Shown piece after piece: positions 43,024 through 50,772 of a stretch of DNA of 64,000 nucleotides. The notes beneath the pieces were generated by a model, which worked only from the letters and a program-made list of their open reading frames with translations, ran no database searches and was not told the origin of the DNA. The stretch is taken from the NCBI RefSeq assembly GCF_013128195.2, contig NZ_CP053452.2, positions 3,038,001-3,102,000 of the forward strand. The letters run 5' to 3'. Numbering within the stretch: position 1 is the first letter of the stretch; the number at the start of each line of letters is the position of its first letter. The position numbers and the translations under genes were made by a program. The DNA comes from Frigoriglobus tundricola. GTDB taxonomy: Bacteria > Planctomycetota > Planctomycetia > Gemmatales > Gemmataceae.

Positions 43024-43049
43024 GAGCCCTGCCCTTGCGGGCAGGGCTC
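43024..43049 (-). terminator. 11-bp hairpin after the GNAT gene
   Basis: Arms 43024-43034 and 43039-43049 are perfect around a TTGC loop, 10 bases beyond the minus-strand stop codon. Confidence 0.7.
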
Positions 43050-43058
43050 GAGCCGGAT

Positions 43059-43874
43059 CTACACCAGCTCGCCGCGCTCGCTCTTGCGCACGCCCGCGGC
43101 CCGCGCGGGACGCAAGCGCGGCTCGCAGCCCGGCGGCAGCGTGCGGTCGTACAGCGGGCTACCCGGCTCGTTGCGGTACACCTGCCGGTGCAACCCGCCG
43201 ACCACCACATCCCGCAGGCGCTCCGGCGTGAACGCCGCCTCCGGCACGTCCATCGGCTTGATGAACAGTTGGAGCGGCACCGGCGGGGCGTCGTCGTCCT
43301 CCTCGTCGAACGCGAAGTTCGGCGACAGGAAGTCCACCCCGTCCACCCACAACCCGCCGACGCGGTCGAACAGCCTCGTCCGCGCCGTCCAGTTTTCCCA
43401 GTCGGCCGCCGGCGCCGTCGGGTCCGGTCGGTGGCTCTCCCAGACCACGAACGGCAACGATTCGCCCAGTTCGCCCGCCGCCACGCGGAGGACTTTGAAG
43501 AACTGGTCGTAGAGCCGGCCGCCCACGCCCATGCGGCGTGCCGATTCCGCCACGCCGACATAGCACAGGTAACCGCCGTAACCCGGCAGGAGCGCGCCGT
43601 ACACGTAACCGGCCAGCGCGTCGGGGTCGTCCTGACGCCCCTCCGGCGCGGCCAGAATCAAATGCCGGCTCCAACCGCCGGGACGCGGCTTGCTTTTCGT
43701 TCGGTCCTGGACCGATTGCTCGATCCACATCCACGGGATGCGCTCGTCCGCGGTCAGCGTTTTCTCATAAAGCTTGCCGGCGGCCGTCACCATCGGATCG
43801 GCCACGTCGAACGCTTCCCACACCACAACTTTTTGCGCCGCCGAAAATTTCACCGGCGTTTGCTGTAACTGCAC
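43059..43874 (-). CDS. GNAT-family N-acetyltransferase-like protein
   Basis: 271 residues. The segment LAGYVYGALLPGYGGYLCYVGVAESARRMGVGGRLYDQFFKVLR shows the acetyl-CoA pyrophosphate-binding signature RRMGVGG. About 120 further residues follow, with PPVPLQLFIKPMD and a basic C-terminus (VRKSERGELV), an extension beyond the basic fold. GTG at 43874 was preferred to the earlier start because AGGAG lies about 10 bases before it. Substrate unknown. The 42869-43023 gap holds nothing else. Confidence 0.75.
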   Translation of the reverse strand: MQLQQTPVKFSAAQKVVVWEAFDVADPMVTAAGKLYEKTLTADERIPWMWIEQSVQDRTKSKPRPGGWSRHLILAAPEGRQDDPDALAGYVYGALLPGYGGYLCYVGVAESARRMGVGGRLYDQFFKVLRVAAGELGESLPFVVWESHRPDPTAPAADWENWTARTRLFDRVGGLWVDGVDFLSPNFAFDEEDDDAPPVPLQLFIKPMDVPEAAFTPERLRDVVVGGLHRQVYRNEPGSPLYDRTLPPGCEPRLRPARAAGVRKSERGELV

Positions 43875-44123
43875 AAAGCACCTCTCCTTACGCTTTTCCG
43901 CGGAGCCGTGCAAGGGGCCAAGGACCGGCCAGATGGCGGTCCGTTCCGCGGTTCACTTGGGGTTCGGTTTGATTATCTGCGTGCTTCCACATGCCCCCAG
44001 GAAGCACGGCTATTGTACCAGGGGGTGCCGATTTCCCGCGGTTGGCGGGCGCCCGCGGCGGGGCTAAGTTGCTCAAGGCAGTTCTCGAATGTCACCCTAA
44101 CATCAAGGCCCGTGGAGACTCAG

Positions 44124-44582
44124 ATGGGCACCAACGGCGGTCAGAAGCACACTTACGAATACCCCCGACCGGCCTTGACAGTGGATGTGGCAATCGTGAC
44201 GCGGGAGGCCAATCCCCGGGTCCTTTTGATCCGCCGGAAGAACGACCCGTTCGCCGGAAGTTGGGCACTGCCAGGGGGTTTCGTCGATGAGAACGAGCGA
44301 CTGGCCGATGCCGCACGCCGCGAACTCGTCGAGGAGACGGGCGTGGAGGGGGCCGATCTGGAACAGTTGTACACAACCGGAGATCCGGGCCGCGACCCGC
44401 GTGGCTGGACGGTCAGCGTGGCATATCTGGCACAAGTTGCCCCGGACTCACTGAAGCCGATTGCGGCCGATGATGCCGCCGAAGTGGGCTGGTGGGCACT
44501 CGACGCGCTCCCGCCACTGGCCTTCGACCACGCGATGCTGCTGGGCCGCGTGCGGGCGCGATTGGCGGACCGGACGGCGTAA
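44124..44582 (+). CDS. NUDIX hydrolase
   Basis: 152 residues. The Nudix box is complete: GGFVDENERLADAARRELVEETGVEG (G...REL.EE.G). The preceding RPALTVDVAIVTREANPRVLLIRRKNDPFAGSWALPGGF is the ADP-ribose-pyrophosphatase/NrtR-like form. It would cleave a nucleoside diphosphate linked to another moiety, perhaps ADP-ribose. GGAG is 6 bases before the ATG at 44124. A longer frame with start at 43908 is possible but lacks support. It converges on the isochorismatase gene. Confidence 0.87.
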   Translation: MGTNGGQKHTYEYPRPALTVDVAIVTREANPRVLLIRRKNDPFAGSWALPGGFVDENERLADAARRELVEETGVEGADLEQLYTTGDPGRDPRGWTVSVAYLAQVAPDSLKPIAADDAAEVGWWALDALPPLAFDHAMLLGRVRARLADRTA

Positions 44583-44596
44583 TGGGAAAGATTTCA

Positions 44597-44759
44597 CCAC
44601 AAAGACACAAAGGTCACACAAAGGGACACAAAGAAAGCAGAAGTGAGAGCACAGGCAATAGCGATCGGACGCAACCGAGTTGTCTGGGCCTTCCTGACTC
44701 GACTCCTCCGCACCTGGTCCTCTCTTTAGCCCCTTTGTGCGACCTCTGTGTCTTTGTGG
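44597..44759. repeat. CACAAAGACACA inverted-repeat element
   Basis: Arms 44597-44625 and 44731-44759 match at 27 of 29 bases (CCACAAAGACACA...CACAAAGGG). AT-richer than all neighbours. It occupies the space between convergent NUDIX and isochorismatase genes. The same words are scattered in genomes of several phyla, as I recall. Confidence 0.78.
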
Positions 44760-44775
44760 CGAAGTCTTCTCTTCC

Positions 44776-45375
44776 TCACGTGTTCATCGCCGCAATCACC
44801 TCGCTCGCCCCACAGTACCGAATCCCCATCGCCTGCCCCTCTGCTTTCGCTTGCGACTGGAAGAGCCCGGCCGCGGGTACATCGATGCTGGCGCTGGCGT
44901 CCTCGACGAGCCACACGTTGAAGCCCGCTTGCCGCAGGTCGCGGGCGGTGCAGAAGCAGCAGATGTTCGTCGCGATACCACACACGACTACCGATTGAAT
45001 GCCGCTCGCGGACAGGAACGCAGCGAACGCCGGGTGCTGGGCGGTGACTGCATATGCCTCGAAGTCGCGATCGTAGCCCTTGCGCCAGACCGCGCTGAAA
45101 CGGTGCGCGTGCAGACCGGGAAGGAACTCGGCGCCGGGCGTGTTCATCACGCAGTGCGGCGGGTAGAGGTTGTCGGCGCGGCCGACGAACGAGCGGTGGT
45201 CCGGCGGGTGCCAATCCTGGGTCGCGTCGATGCGGGCGAACGGTAGCGCCAGCAGCGCGTTCACCTGCGGCACGATCGCGTCACCGCCCGGCACAGGAAG
45301 TTCGGCCGGACACAGTTCGGTGAAGCCCTGCTGCGCGTCCACGACAATAAGCGAAGTGGTGGCGGGTGTGAGCAT
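44776..45375 (-). CDS. Isochorismatase-family hydrolase, nicotinamidase-like
   Basis: 199 residues. Catalytic triad members are visible: Asp in LIVVDAQQGFTELCP, Lys in RFSAVWRKGYDRDFE, and the nucleophilic Cys in VVCGIATNICCFCTARDLRQAGF. DATQDWHPPDHRSF carries the metal-binding Asp/His pattern of nicotinamidases. It most probably hydrolyses nicotinamide to nicotinate for NAD salvage, although other amides are possible. Confidence 0.85.
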   Translation of the reverse strand: MLTPATTSLIVVDAQQGFTELCPAELPVPGGDAIVPQVNALLALPFARIDATQDWHPPDHRSFVGRADNLYPPHCVMNTPGAEFLPGLHAHRFSAVWRKGYDRDFEAYAVTAQHPAFAAFLSASGIQSVVVCGIATNICCFCTARDLRQAGFNVWLVEDASASIDVPAAGLFQSQAKAEGQAMGIRYCGASEVIAAMNT

Positions 45376-45403
45376 GAGGGAAGTGTATTGGCGGAGCGGA
45401 GAC

Positions 45404-45562
45404 CTACCCCCGGCCCCCTCCCTGAAGGGAAAGGGAAGGAAGACGAAGAATCCTCCCCGGCTCCTCCCAGCGGCGTTTCTCGCGGGCGGGGTAAGAGAAG
45501 AAGAATTGTTTTTGCCCTCTCCCCTTCGCGGGAGAGGGGGCGGCGCTTCGCCGCCGGGTAGG
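45404..45562. repeat. Two C-rich palindromic elements
   Basis: 45404-45440 contains CCCCCTCCCTGAAGGGA, the same word as in the pxpC insertion. 45515-45562 is a double hairpin (CCCTCTCCCC...GGGAGAGGGG, then GGCGGCGCTTCGCCGCC) like 22416-22469. They lie in the 238-base gap between two minus-strand genes. Confidence 0.75.
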
Positions 45563-45613
45563 GGCGTCGATACACGCCCGGGTCCACCTCAGCGGTTCAA
45601 CACAACAATGTCA

Positions 45614-47095
45614 CTATTGCCCACCCGGAAGGGCTTTCGGTTCGCCCAGTCCGCCGAACTTTCGCAAAAATAGCAGGAACTGTTCGAGCAGGCTCGACGG
45701 GTTGCCGGTCTGCCCCTCGATCGTCACCGCGTCGCGGGTGACGCTCACGCGGCCGGCGAACCCGGCGAGCGCGACGACCGCCGCGCCGGAGTCGCTCGCC
45801 ACCGTCACCTTCACGCCCTCGGGCGGGGCGTCCTCGATGCGATCGACGAAGTCGGCCACGTCCACCGGCGCGGAGAACTCGAACACGAGCTTGTTGAACA
45901 TCGAACCGAACACGTTCCGGAAGCCCTCCGACCGCACGAACTCCGGGCCGGACAATCGACTCACTTCGCGGCGCCAGATCACGTCCGAGGGCTCGTCTTC
46001 GTTCACGTTCACCGTCACCGTGTACTCGAAATCGGGCGTGCGGATGAACCCGAGCCCGTCCCGCTCCGCCGACACGTCCAGGTCCTTCCGCTTGTAGCCG
46101 AACGACTCGCGGACCATGTCGAACGTGTTGTCCAGATCGGCCTTGATGTCCGGCCCCGCGACGCGGTTGACGTACTTCCGCGCCCACTCGTTCGCGCGGT
46201 CCGGGAGCGTGTGCGTCTTGCGGTAGCCGGCGAGGTCTTTCACGTGCCCCGGGCTGTCGGCGCGGAACACGACGCGCTTCATGCGGGCCGGATCGAGCAG
46301 GTCGCCCCCGGACCCGATCAGGGTGCCCAACTCCGCGACGACCGCCGCCGCGTTCGCTCCGCCGTAGAGGGCGGGCGTCTGCTCCTGGGGCGTCTCGTAA
46401 GCCCGGCGGAGCGTCCGGGGAACCGCGTCCGCAAGGAACGCGTGCAGCGCCGCGGCGGTGAGCGAGCCGCTTTTGGTGGCGCCGGACCGGACCTTACCGG
46501 TGAGCGCTTCGAGCAGGTGCATGCGCCAGATGCCGTGCTTCAACTGGGCCGACTCGAACGACCGCTCCTCCGGATCGGCCGCGAGCAACCCGACGCACTT
46601 CGGTGAGGCGTTCATCAGGCCCGCGAACTCGGCCGCGTCGATGCCCGGTTGCGCCGCCTTGTTCTCCGCCAGTACGAGCGGATCGAGGTCGAGCAGCAGC
46701 GTGATTTCCTTCGCCTTCACCTTGTGCAACGCGGCCACCAGATCGGCTACCGACACGGCGGTTTCGGCCGGGTCAGGTACGATGGTGTCGGCACACGCAA
46801 TGTAGCCGCGGTTCTTCACGTGAAACCCGCGCGAGACGATCAGCACGAGCAGCGATTCCGCGTCGCCCGCGACCCTCGGCAGTCGCTTCAGGGTGGCCTC
46901 GATCACGGCCTTCGTAGTGCGGTGCGCGGCGAGTAGGGTGCAGCGCCCGGGAGCGTAACCGACGGCCGGCAGCGCGCGGACGAGTTCCGCGCAATCCGCC
47001 GCCGCATAGGGCACGATCGGCCCGGCCTCGAAGAAGGTTTCCACCGCGATCACGAGTGCGGCACGGTCGGCCACGGAATGCCCCTTTCCATCCAT
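45614..47095 (-). CDS. Caspase-like (peptidase C14) pseudoenzyme with C-terminal domain
   Basis: 493 residues. The first 230 follow the bacterial caspase-like fold: RAALVIAVETFF, then small-Asp/Ala-rich DCAELVRAL, GDAESLLVLIVSRGFHVKNRGYIACADT and KEITLLLDLDPL. In active members the histidine motif is SGHG; here it reads SRGF (88-91). The cysteine motif after LLLD is replaced by an Asp (133-140). Both catalytic residues appear lost. The remaining ~260 residues (YGGANAAAVVAELG..., FNKLVFEFSAPVDVADFVD) match nothing I can name. The ATG at 47095 is chosen by fit to the domain; GTG at 47074 with GGAAAGGGG upstream is an alternative. Confidence 0.68.
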   Translation of the reverse strand: MDGKGHSVADRAALVIAVETFFEAGPIVPYAAADCAELVRALPAVGYAPGRCTLLAAHRTTKAVIEATLKRLPRVAGDAESLLVLIVSRGFHVKNRGYIACADTIVPDPAETAVSVADLVAALHKVKAKEITLLLDLDPLVLAENKAAQPGIDAAEFAGLMNASPKCVGLLAADPEERSFESAQLKHGIWRMHLLEALTGKVRSGATKSGSLTAAALHAFLADAVPRTLRRAYETPQEQTPALYGGANAAAVVAELGTLIGSGGDLLDPARMKRVVFRADSPGHVKDLAGYRKTHTLPDRANEWARKYVNRVAGPDIKADLDNTFDMVRESFGYKRKDLDVSAERDGLGFIRTPDFEYTVTVNVNEDEPSDVIWRREVSRLSGPEFVRSEGFRNVFGSMFNKLVFEFSAPVDVADFVDRIEDAPPEGVKVTVASDSGAAVVALAGFAGRVSVTRDAVTIEGQTGNPSSLLEQFLLFLRKFGGLGEPKALPGGQ

Positions 47096-47173
47096 GTAGA
47101 TTGAACTGTGTGAGATTCTACCGGAGCCGCCGACCGCAACCGAGGTCAGAGAACGGGAGAAGCCGAAGAGATC

Positions 47174-47306
47174 GATCCACAGATTACGCAGAAGACACCG
47201 ATTGAAAGACCCGACAGAAGAGCAAAAATGCGGTGACCGGTTCGGGCCGTTCTTCGCGCCCAGCGCGTCCTCTTTGAACCTGCGTCCTCGGCGCAATCTG
47301 CGGATC
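47174..47306. repeat. CACAGATTACGCAGA inverted-repeat element
   Basis: Arms 47174-47207 and 47273-47306 match at 26 of 34 bases (GATCC.CAGATT.CGC...). It lies between the divergent caspase-like and deoA genes, in AT-richer DNA. Confidence 0.65.
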
Positions 47307-47331
47307 AAACTCGTTTCTTTGAGACACAGCC

Positions 47332-48642
47332 ATGCGCCCGGGTGACGTGATTCAGACCAAGCGCGACGGCGGCGAGTTGTCGCACGCCCAGATCGCCGCG
47401 TTCGTGAACGCCGCGGCTCGGCTCGACGGCAGCGGGTGGGAGAAGTACCACCTCACCGCGCTCCTGATGGCGATTTACCTAAAGGGCATGACGCCGGCGG
47501 AAACGGCTCACCTGACGCGGGCGATGGCCGAATCCGGCACGCGGCTCGATCTGGCCGATATTGCCGGCCCGAAGGTCGATAAGCACAGCACCGGCGGCGT
47601 CGGGGACAAAACCTCGCTGATCCTCGGACCGCTCGCGGCGGCGTGCGGGGTGGTGGTGCCGATGATGTCCGGCCGCGGGCTGGGGCACTCCGGCGGCACC
47701 CTCGACAAACTCGAATCGATCCCCGGCTTCAACGTGAACCTGACGGAAGCGCAGTTCCGGGCCGCGCTGCGGAAGGTCGGGCTGGGCATGATCGGTCAGA
47801 CGGCGGACATCGCCCCCGCGGACAAAACGCTGTACGCGCTCCGCGACGTGACCGCGACCGTCGAGAGCATCCCGCTCATCACCGCGTCCATCCTGAGCAA
47901 GAAGCTGGCGGAGGGGATCTCGGGCCTCGTGATGGACGTGAAGTGCGGCGCCGGGGCGTTCATGAAGACCCGCGAACAGGCGCGGGCGCTGGCCGAGTCG
48001 CTCGTAGCGGTCGGCACCGCGAACGGGCTGCGCGTGTCGGCACTCATCACCGCGATGGACGCCCCGCTCGGGCGCTACGTTGGTAACGCGCTCGAAGTGA
48101 TCGAATCGATCGAGGCACTCAAGGGCAACGGCCCGGCCGATCTGACGGATCTGTCGGTGAAACTCGCGGCCCGGATGGTGGAACTGGCCGGGATCGCGAC
48201 CGGCCCGGACGCCGAGGCGAAGGTTCGCACTGCGCTTTCGTCCGGCGCGGGACTGGACGTGTTCCGCAAGTGTATCGAGCAGCAGGGCGGCGATCCGCGG
48301 GTGATCGACGATTACTCGCGGCTGCCGCGGGCACCGGGAACCGTCCCGTTCGTCGCCGGAACGGCGGGCTCCATCACCTCGATTAACGCCGAACAGGTGG
48401 GCATCGCGGTTCGCGTTCTCGGGGGCGGTCGGAACCGAGCGGAAGACGAAATCGATCACCGCGTCGGCATCATCGTCCGCGCGAAACCGGGCGAGTACGT
48501 TACCGCGGATCAAACCGTGTTCGAGCTGCACGGCTGTGACGCCGCGAAAATGAGCCAGGCGGCGGCGATTCTGTCGGGCGCGTACACCCTTGGCGAAGCC
48601 CCACCGCCGGAACCGCCGCTCGTGCTGGGGGAGCTGACATGA
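47332..48642 (+). CDS. deoA: Thymidine/pyrimidine-nucleoside phosphorylase
   Basis: 436 residues. The family pattern is strong: GWEKYHLTALLMAIYLKGM, KHSTGGVGDKTSLILGPL, MSGRGLGHSGGTLDKLESI, DVTATVESIPLITASILSKKLAEG and KCGAGAFMK. It splits thymidine or uridine into the base and (deoxy)ribose 1-phosphate. It opens a salvage cluster: cdd overlaps its end by 4 bases and upp follows. ATG at 47332 has no strong ribosome binding site. Confidence 0.94.
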   Translation: MRPGDVIQTKRDGGELSHAQIAAFVNAAARLDGSGWEKYHLTALLMAIYLKGMTPAETAHLTRAMAESGTRLDLADIAGPKVDKHSTGGVGDKTSLILGPLAAACGVVVPMMSGRGLGHSGGTLDKLESIPGFNVNLTEAQFRAALRKVGLGMIGQTADIAPADKTLYALRDVTATVESIPLITASILSKKLAEGISGLVMDVKCGAGAFMKTREQARALAESLVAVGTANGLRVSALITAMDAPLGRYVGNALEVIESIEALKGNGPADLTDLSVKLAARMVELAGIATGPDAEAKVRTALSSGAGLDVFRKCIEQQGGDPRVIDDYSRLPRAPGTVPFVAGTAGSITSINAEQVGIAVRVLGGGRNRAEDEIDHRVGIIVRAKPGEYVTADQTVFELHGCDAAKMSQAAAILSGAYTLGEAPPPEPPLVLGELT

Positions 48643-49040
48643 CGGACCCGCTCGTTACCGCCGCGACCGCGGCCCGCGAGAGGGCGTTCGCGCCGTTCTC
48701 GAAGTTCCGGGTCGGCGCCGCGCTCGAAGCGCCCGACGGCACGATCGTTCCCGGCTGCAACGTCGAGAGCGCCAGCTACGGCCTCACGATGTGCGCGGAA
48801 CGCGCCGCGATCTGTCGCGGTGTCGGTGACGGCTTCCGGTGCTTCAAGCGAGTGGCCGTCGTCACCGATACGGAAGCCCCGACGCCGCCGTGCGGCGCGT
48901 GCCGGCAACTGCTCTGGGAATTTGCGCCGGACGCGGAAGTGCTGCTCGCCAACCTCACGGGCGCCGTGGTGAAATGGACGGTGCGCGACCTGATCCCCGG
49001 CGCGTTCGACGCGAAACAGCTAACGCGGCGCGAATCGTAG
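48639..49040 (+). CDS. cdd: Cytidine deaminase
   Basis: 133 residues, usual homotetramer subunit size. FSKFRVGAALEAPDG, CNVESASYGLTMCAERAAI (zinc Cys and catalytic Glu) and PCGACRQLLWEF (two zinc Cys) are all present. It converts cytidine to uridine. Its start overlaps deoA by ATGA, so the two are translationally coupled. Confidence 0.95.
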   Translation: MTDPLVTAATAARERAFAPFSKFRVGAALEAPDGTIVPGCNVESASYGLTMCAERAAICRGVGDGFRCFKRVAVVTDTEAPTPPCGACRQLLWEFAPDAEVLLANLTGAVVKWTVRDLIPGAFDAKQLTRRES

Positions 49041-49178
49041 GTCGCGGTCGAGGAGGCTTGGCGACGAGGCCCGACGGCCCGCCACCCACGCGGATCTGCA
49101 CAGCCGAGCGGCGCAGGTGGGACACGCGGAGCCGAGGGCCGTCGGGCCTCGCGTGCGGAGCCACGCTCGACCGCGACC
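49040..49178. repeat. Copy B of palindromic repeat, inside the salvage cluster
   Basis: Arms 49040-49080 and 49136-49178 are mostly complementary (GGTCGCGGTCGAG...GGCCCGACGGCCC). The left half matches copy A at 13941-14030 closely. It separates cdd from upp. Confidence 0.75.
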
Positions 49179-49214
49179 GACAAAACTTGCCTCGCTTCAT
49201 TTACAGAGAACACC

Positions 49215-49844
49215 ATGCCCGCGCCCGTGTCCGTCTCGACGCACCCGCTCATCCAGCACAAGCTCGCGCGGCTGCGCGCCGCCGCGACGAAGCCGCCGGA
49301 GTTCCGCGCGCTGGTCGCCGCCATTTCGCACGGGCTGTTCTTCGAAGCGACACGCGACCTGCGGCTCGCACCGATCGGAGTCGAAACGCCGCTCACGCAG
49401 ACGACGTGCCAGCACATCGCCGATCGTGTCGGGTTGGTGCCGGTGCTGCGGGCCGGGTTGGGCATGGCGGAGGCGATGCTGGAAGCGCTACCGGAGGCCG
49501 TGGTGTGGCACCTGGGCCTTTACCGCGACCACGCGACGCTCAAGCCGGTGACGTATTACAACAAGATGCCGCCGAAGCCGGACATGGACGTGGCACTGGT
49601 CCTCGACCCGATGCTCGCGACCGGCGGCAGCGCGATCGCGGCCATCGATATTCTGAAGACGACCGGTACGCCACGGATCATCTTCGCGGGCCTGATCGCG
49701 GCGCCGGAGGGCGTTGCGGCGCTCCAGGCCGCACACCCGGACGTGCCCGTGTTCCTCGCCGCGCTCGACTCGCGTCTGAACGAAGTCGGGTACATCGTGC
49801 CCGGCCTCGGCGACGCCGGCGACCGGCAGTTCGGCACGGCTTAA
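49215..49844 (+). CDS. upp: Uracil phosphoribosyltransferase
   Basis: 209 residues. THPLIQHKLARLRAA at the start, GVETPLTQTTCQHIADRVGLVPVLRAGLGMAEAML, and the PRPP-binding loop ALVLDPMLATGGSAIAAI, followed by FAGLIAAPEGVAALQAAHPDVPVFLAALD, identify UPRT. The enzyme makes UMP from uracil and PRPP, completing the route from cytidine through deoA and cdd. Its stop codon lies at the foot of a 43-bp hairpin. Confidence 0.94.
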   Translation: MPAPVSVSTHPLIQHKLARLRAAATKPPEFRALVAAISHGLFFEATRDLRLAPIGVETPLTQTTCQHIADRVGLVPVLRAGLGMAEAMLEALPEAVVWHLGLYRDHATLKPVTYYNKMPPKPDMDVALVLDPMLATGGSAIAAIDILKTTGTPRIIFAGLIAAPEGVAALQAAHPDVPVFLAALDSRLNEVGYIVPGLGDAGDRQFGTA

Positions 49845-49936
49845 GTCACAAGTCGTACGGTCGAAAGTCGTAACGTCGAAGACCTCAACAGTGGAGGTCT
49901 TCGACGTTACGACTTTCGACCGTACGACTTGTGACT
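49844..49936. terminator. Perfect 43-bp hairpin between convergent genes
   Basis: Arms 49844-49886 and 49894-49936 are exact reverse complements around a 7-base loop. Its ends touch the stop codons of upp (+) and of the following minus-strand gene, so it fills the whole gap and probably terminates both. Confidence 0.85.
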
Positions 49937-50474
49937 ATTTGAACGACTTCACCCACTTCTCGAACTTCGCCGCGTGCTCGGCGACGGTGACCGCGGGGCC
50001 GCTGAGGCGCAGGTGAAACGTCTCGTCCTTCTCGTCCACGATCACCCAGATCACGCGCCAGTCGTCGAGCAGCGTCTCCTTCTTGTCCTGCGGGCGCTCC
50101 TTGTACTTCCACGTGCCGGACACGTCGAGGACGTCCACCTTCGCGCCCGGCACCTCCCACTTGGCCGTCTTGCTGATGTCGTCCACCGTCTTACCGTCCG
50201 GCACCACGAACGAGCCCTTCCACTTGGGGAAGTTCTTATCTGCACCGGGCAGGCTCTGGTTGAAGATCGCGAGTTCGGCGTCCGGGTGGTCCTTCGCGCC
50301 GGGCAGTTTGAATTGGTACGTCCGGAGCAGGTTGGACGGCTTTTCCTTCTTCCATTCGGCCGGCACTGGCGCCGAGAGTTTATCCAACTTCACGACGACC
50401 GGTTTGTCGTCGCCGCGGGCGGACCCGACGAGCGCGACGCCCGCGGCGAGGAGGAGGCACGAGAGGCGGTGCAT
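49935..50474 (-). CDS. Secreted protein, paralogue of 34527-35069
   Basis: 179 residues. Signal peptide MHRLSCLLLAAGVALVGSARG. The mature protein begins with KPVVVKLDKLSAPVPAEWKKEK and ends in AKFEKWVKSFK, both matched in the 34527 gene. The family is short, beta-rich and exported, and I cannot name its function. GGAG precedes the ATG at 50474; the earlier in-frame ATG at 50495 is less likely. Confidence 0.78.
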   Translation of the reverse strand: MHRLSCLLLAAGVALVGSARGDDKPVVVKLDKLSAPVPAEWKKEKPSNLLRTYQFKLPGAKDHPDAELAIFNQSLPGADKNFPKWKGSFVVPDGKTVDDISKTAKWEVPGAKVDVLDVSGTWKYKERPQDKKETLLDDWRVIWVIVDEKDETFHLRLSGPAVTVAEHAAKFEKWVKSFK

Positions 50475-50532
50475 GGGGGACTCCGGGTGACGCATGACGG
50501 CTACGGCAAGTATCGACGGTCCTGGGGAATCT

Positions 50533-50616
50533 CAAGTCAGAAGGTCACAAGTCGTACAGCCAACGACCGGCGCGGGTCCAGGTTTTCGACTTTACGACTT
50601 GCGACCTTCTGACTTG
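50533..50616. repeat. 24-bp inverted repeat
   Basis: Arms 50533-50556 and 50593-50616 match at 23 of 24 bases (CAAGTCAGAAGGTC(A/G)CAAGTCGTA). The words AAGTCGTA and TACGACTT are shared with the 49844-49936 hairpin. It lies near the start of the preceding gene. Confidence 0.75.
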
Positions 50617-50772
50617 CGACTGCACGAGGGCAGTGACTTCGACGCCGCACGCCGATCCGGAGTTCCCACGAACCCGCAACGGCACTCGTGGTTCAACAAC
50701 ACGGTGAGCGGTGGCGACCGTGGGGATTCAACGTTGAAGCGAAGGGGCCGTAACGGCAGCCGCTCGGACCAC

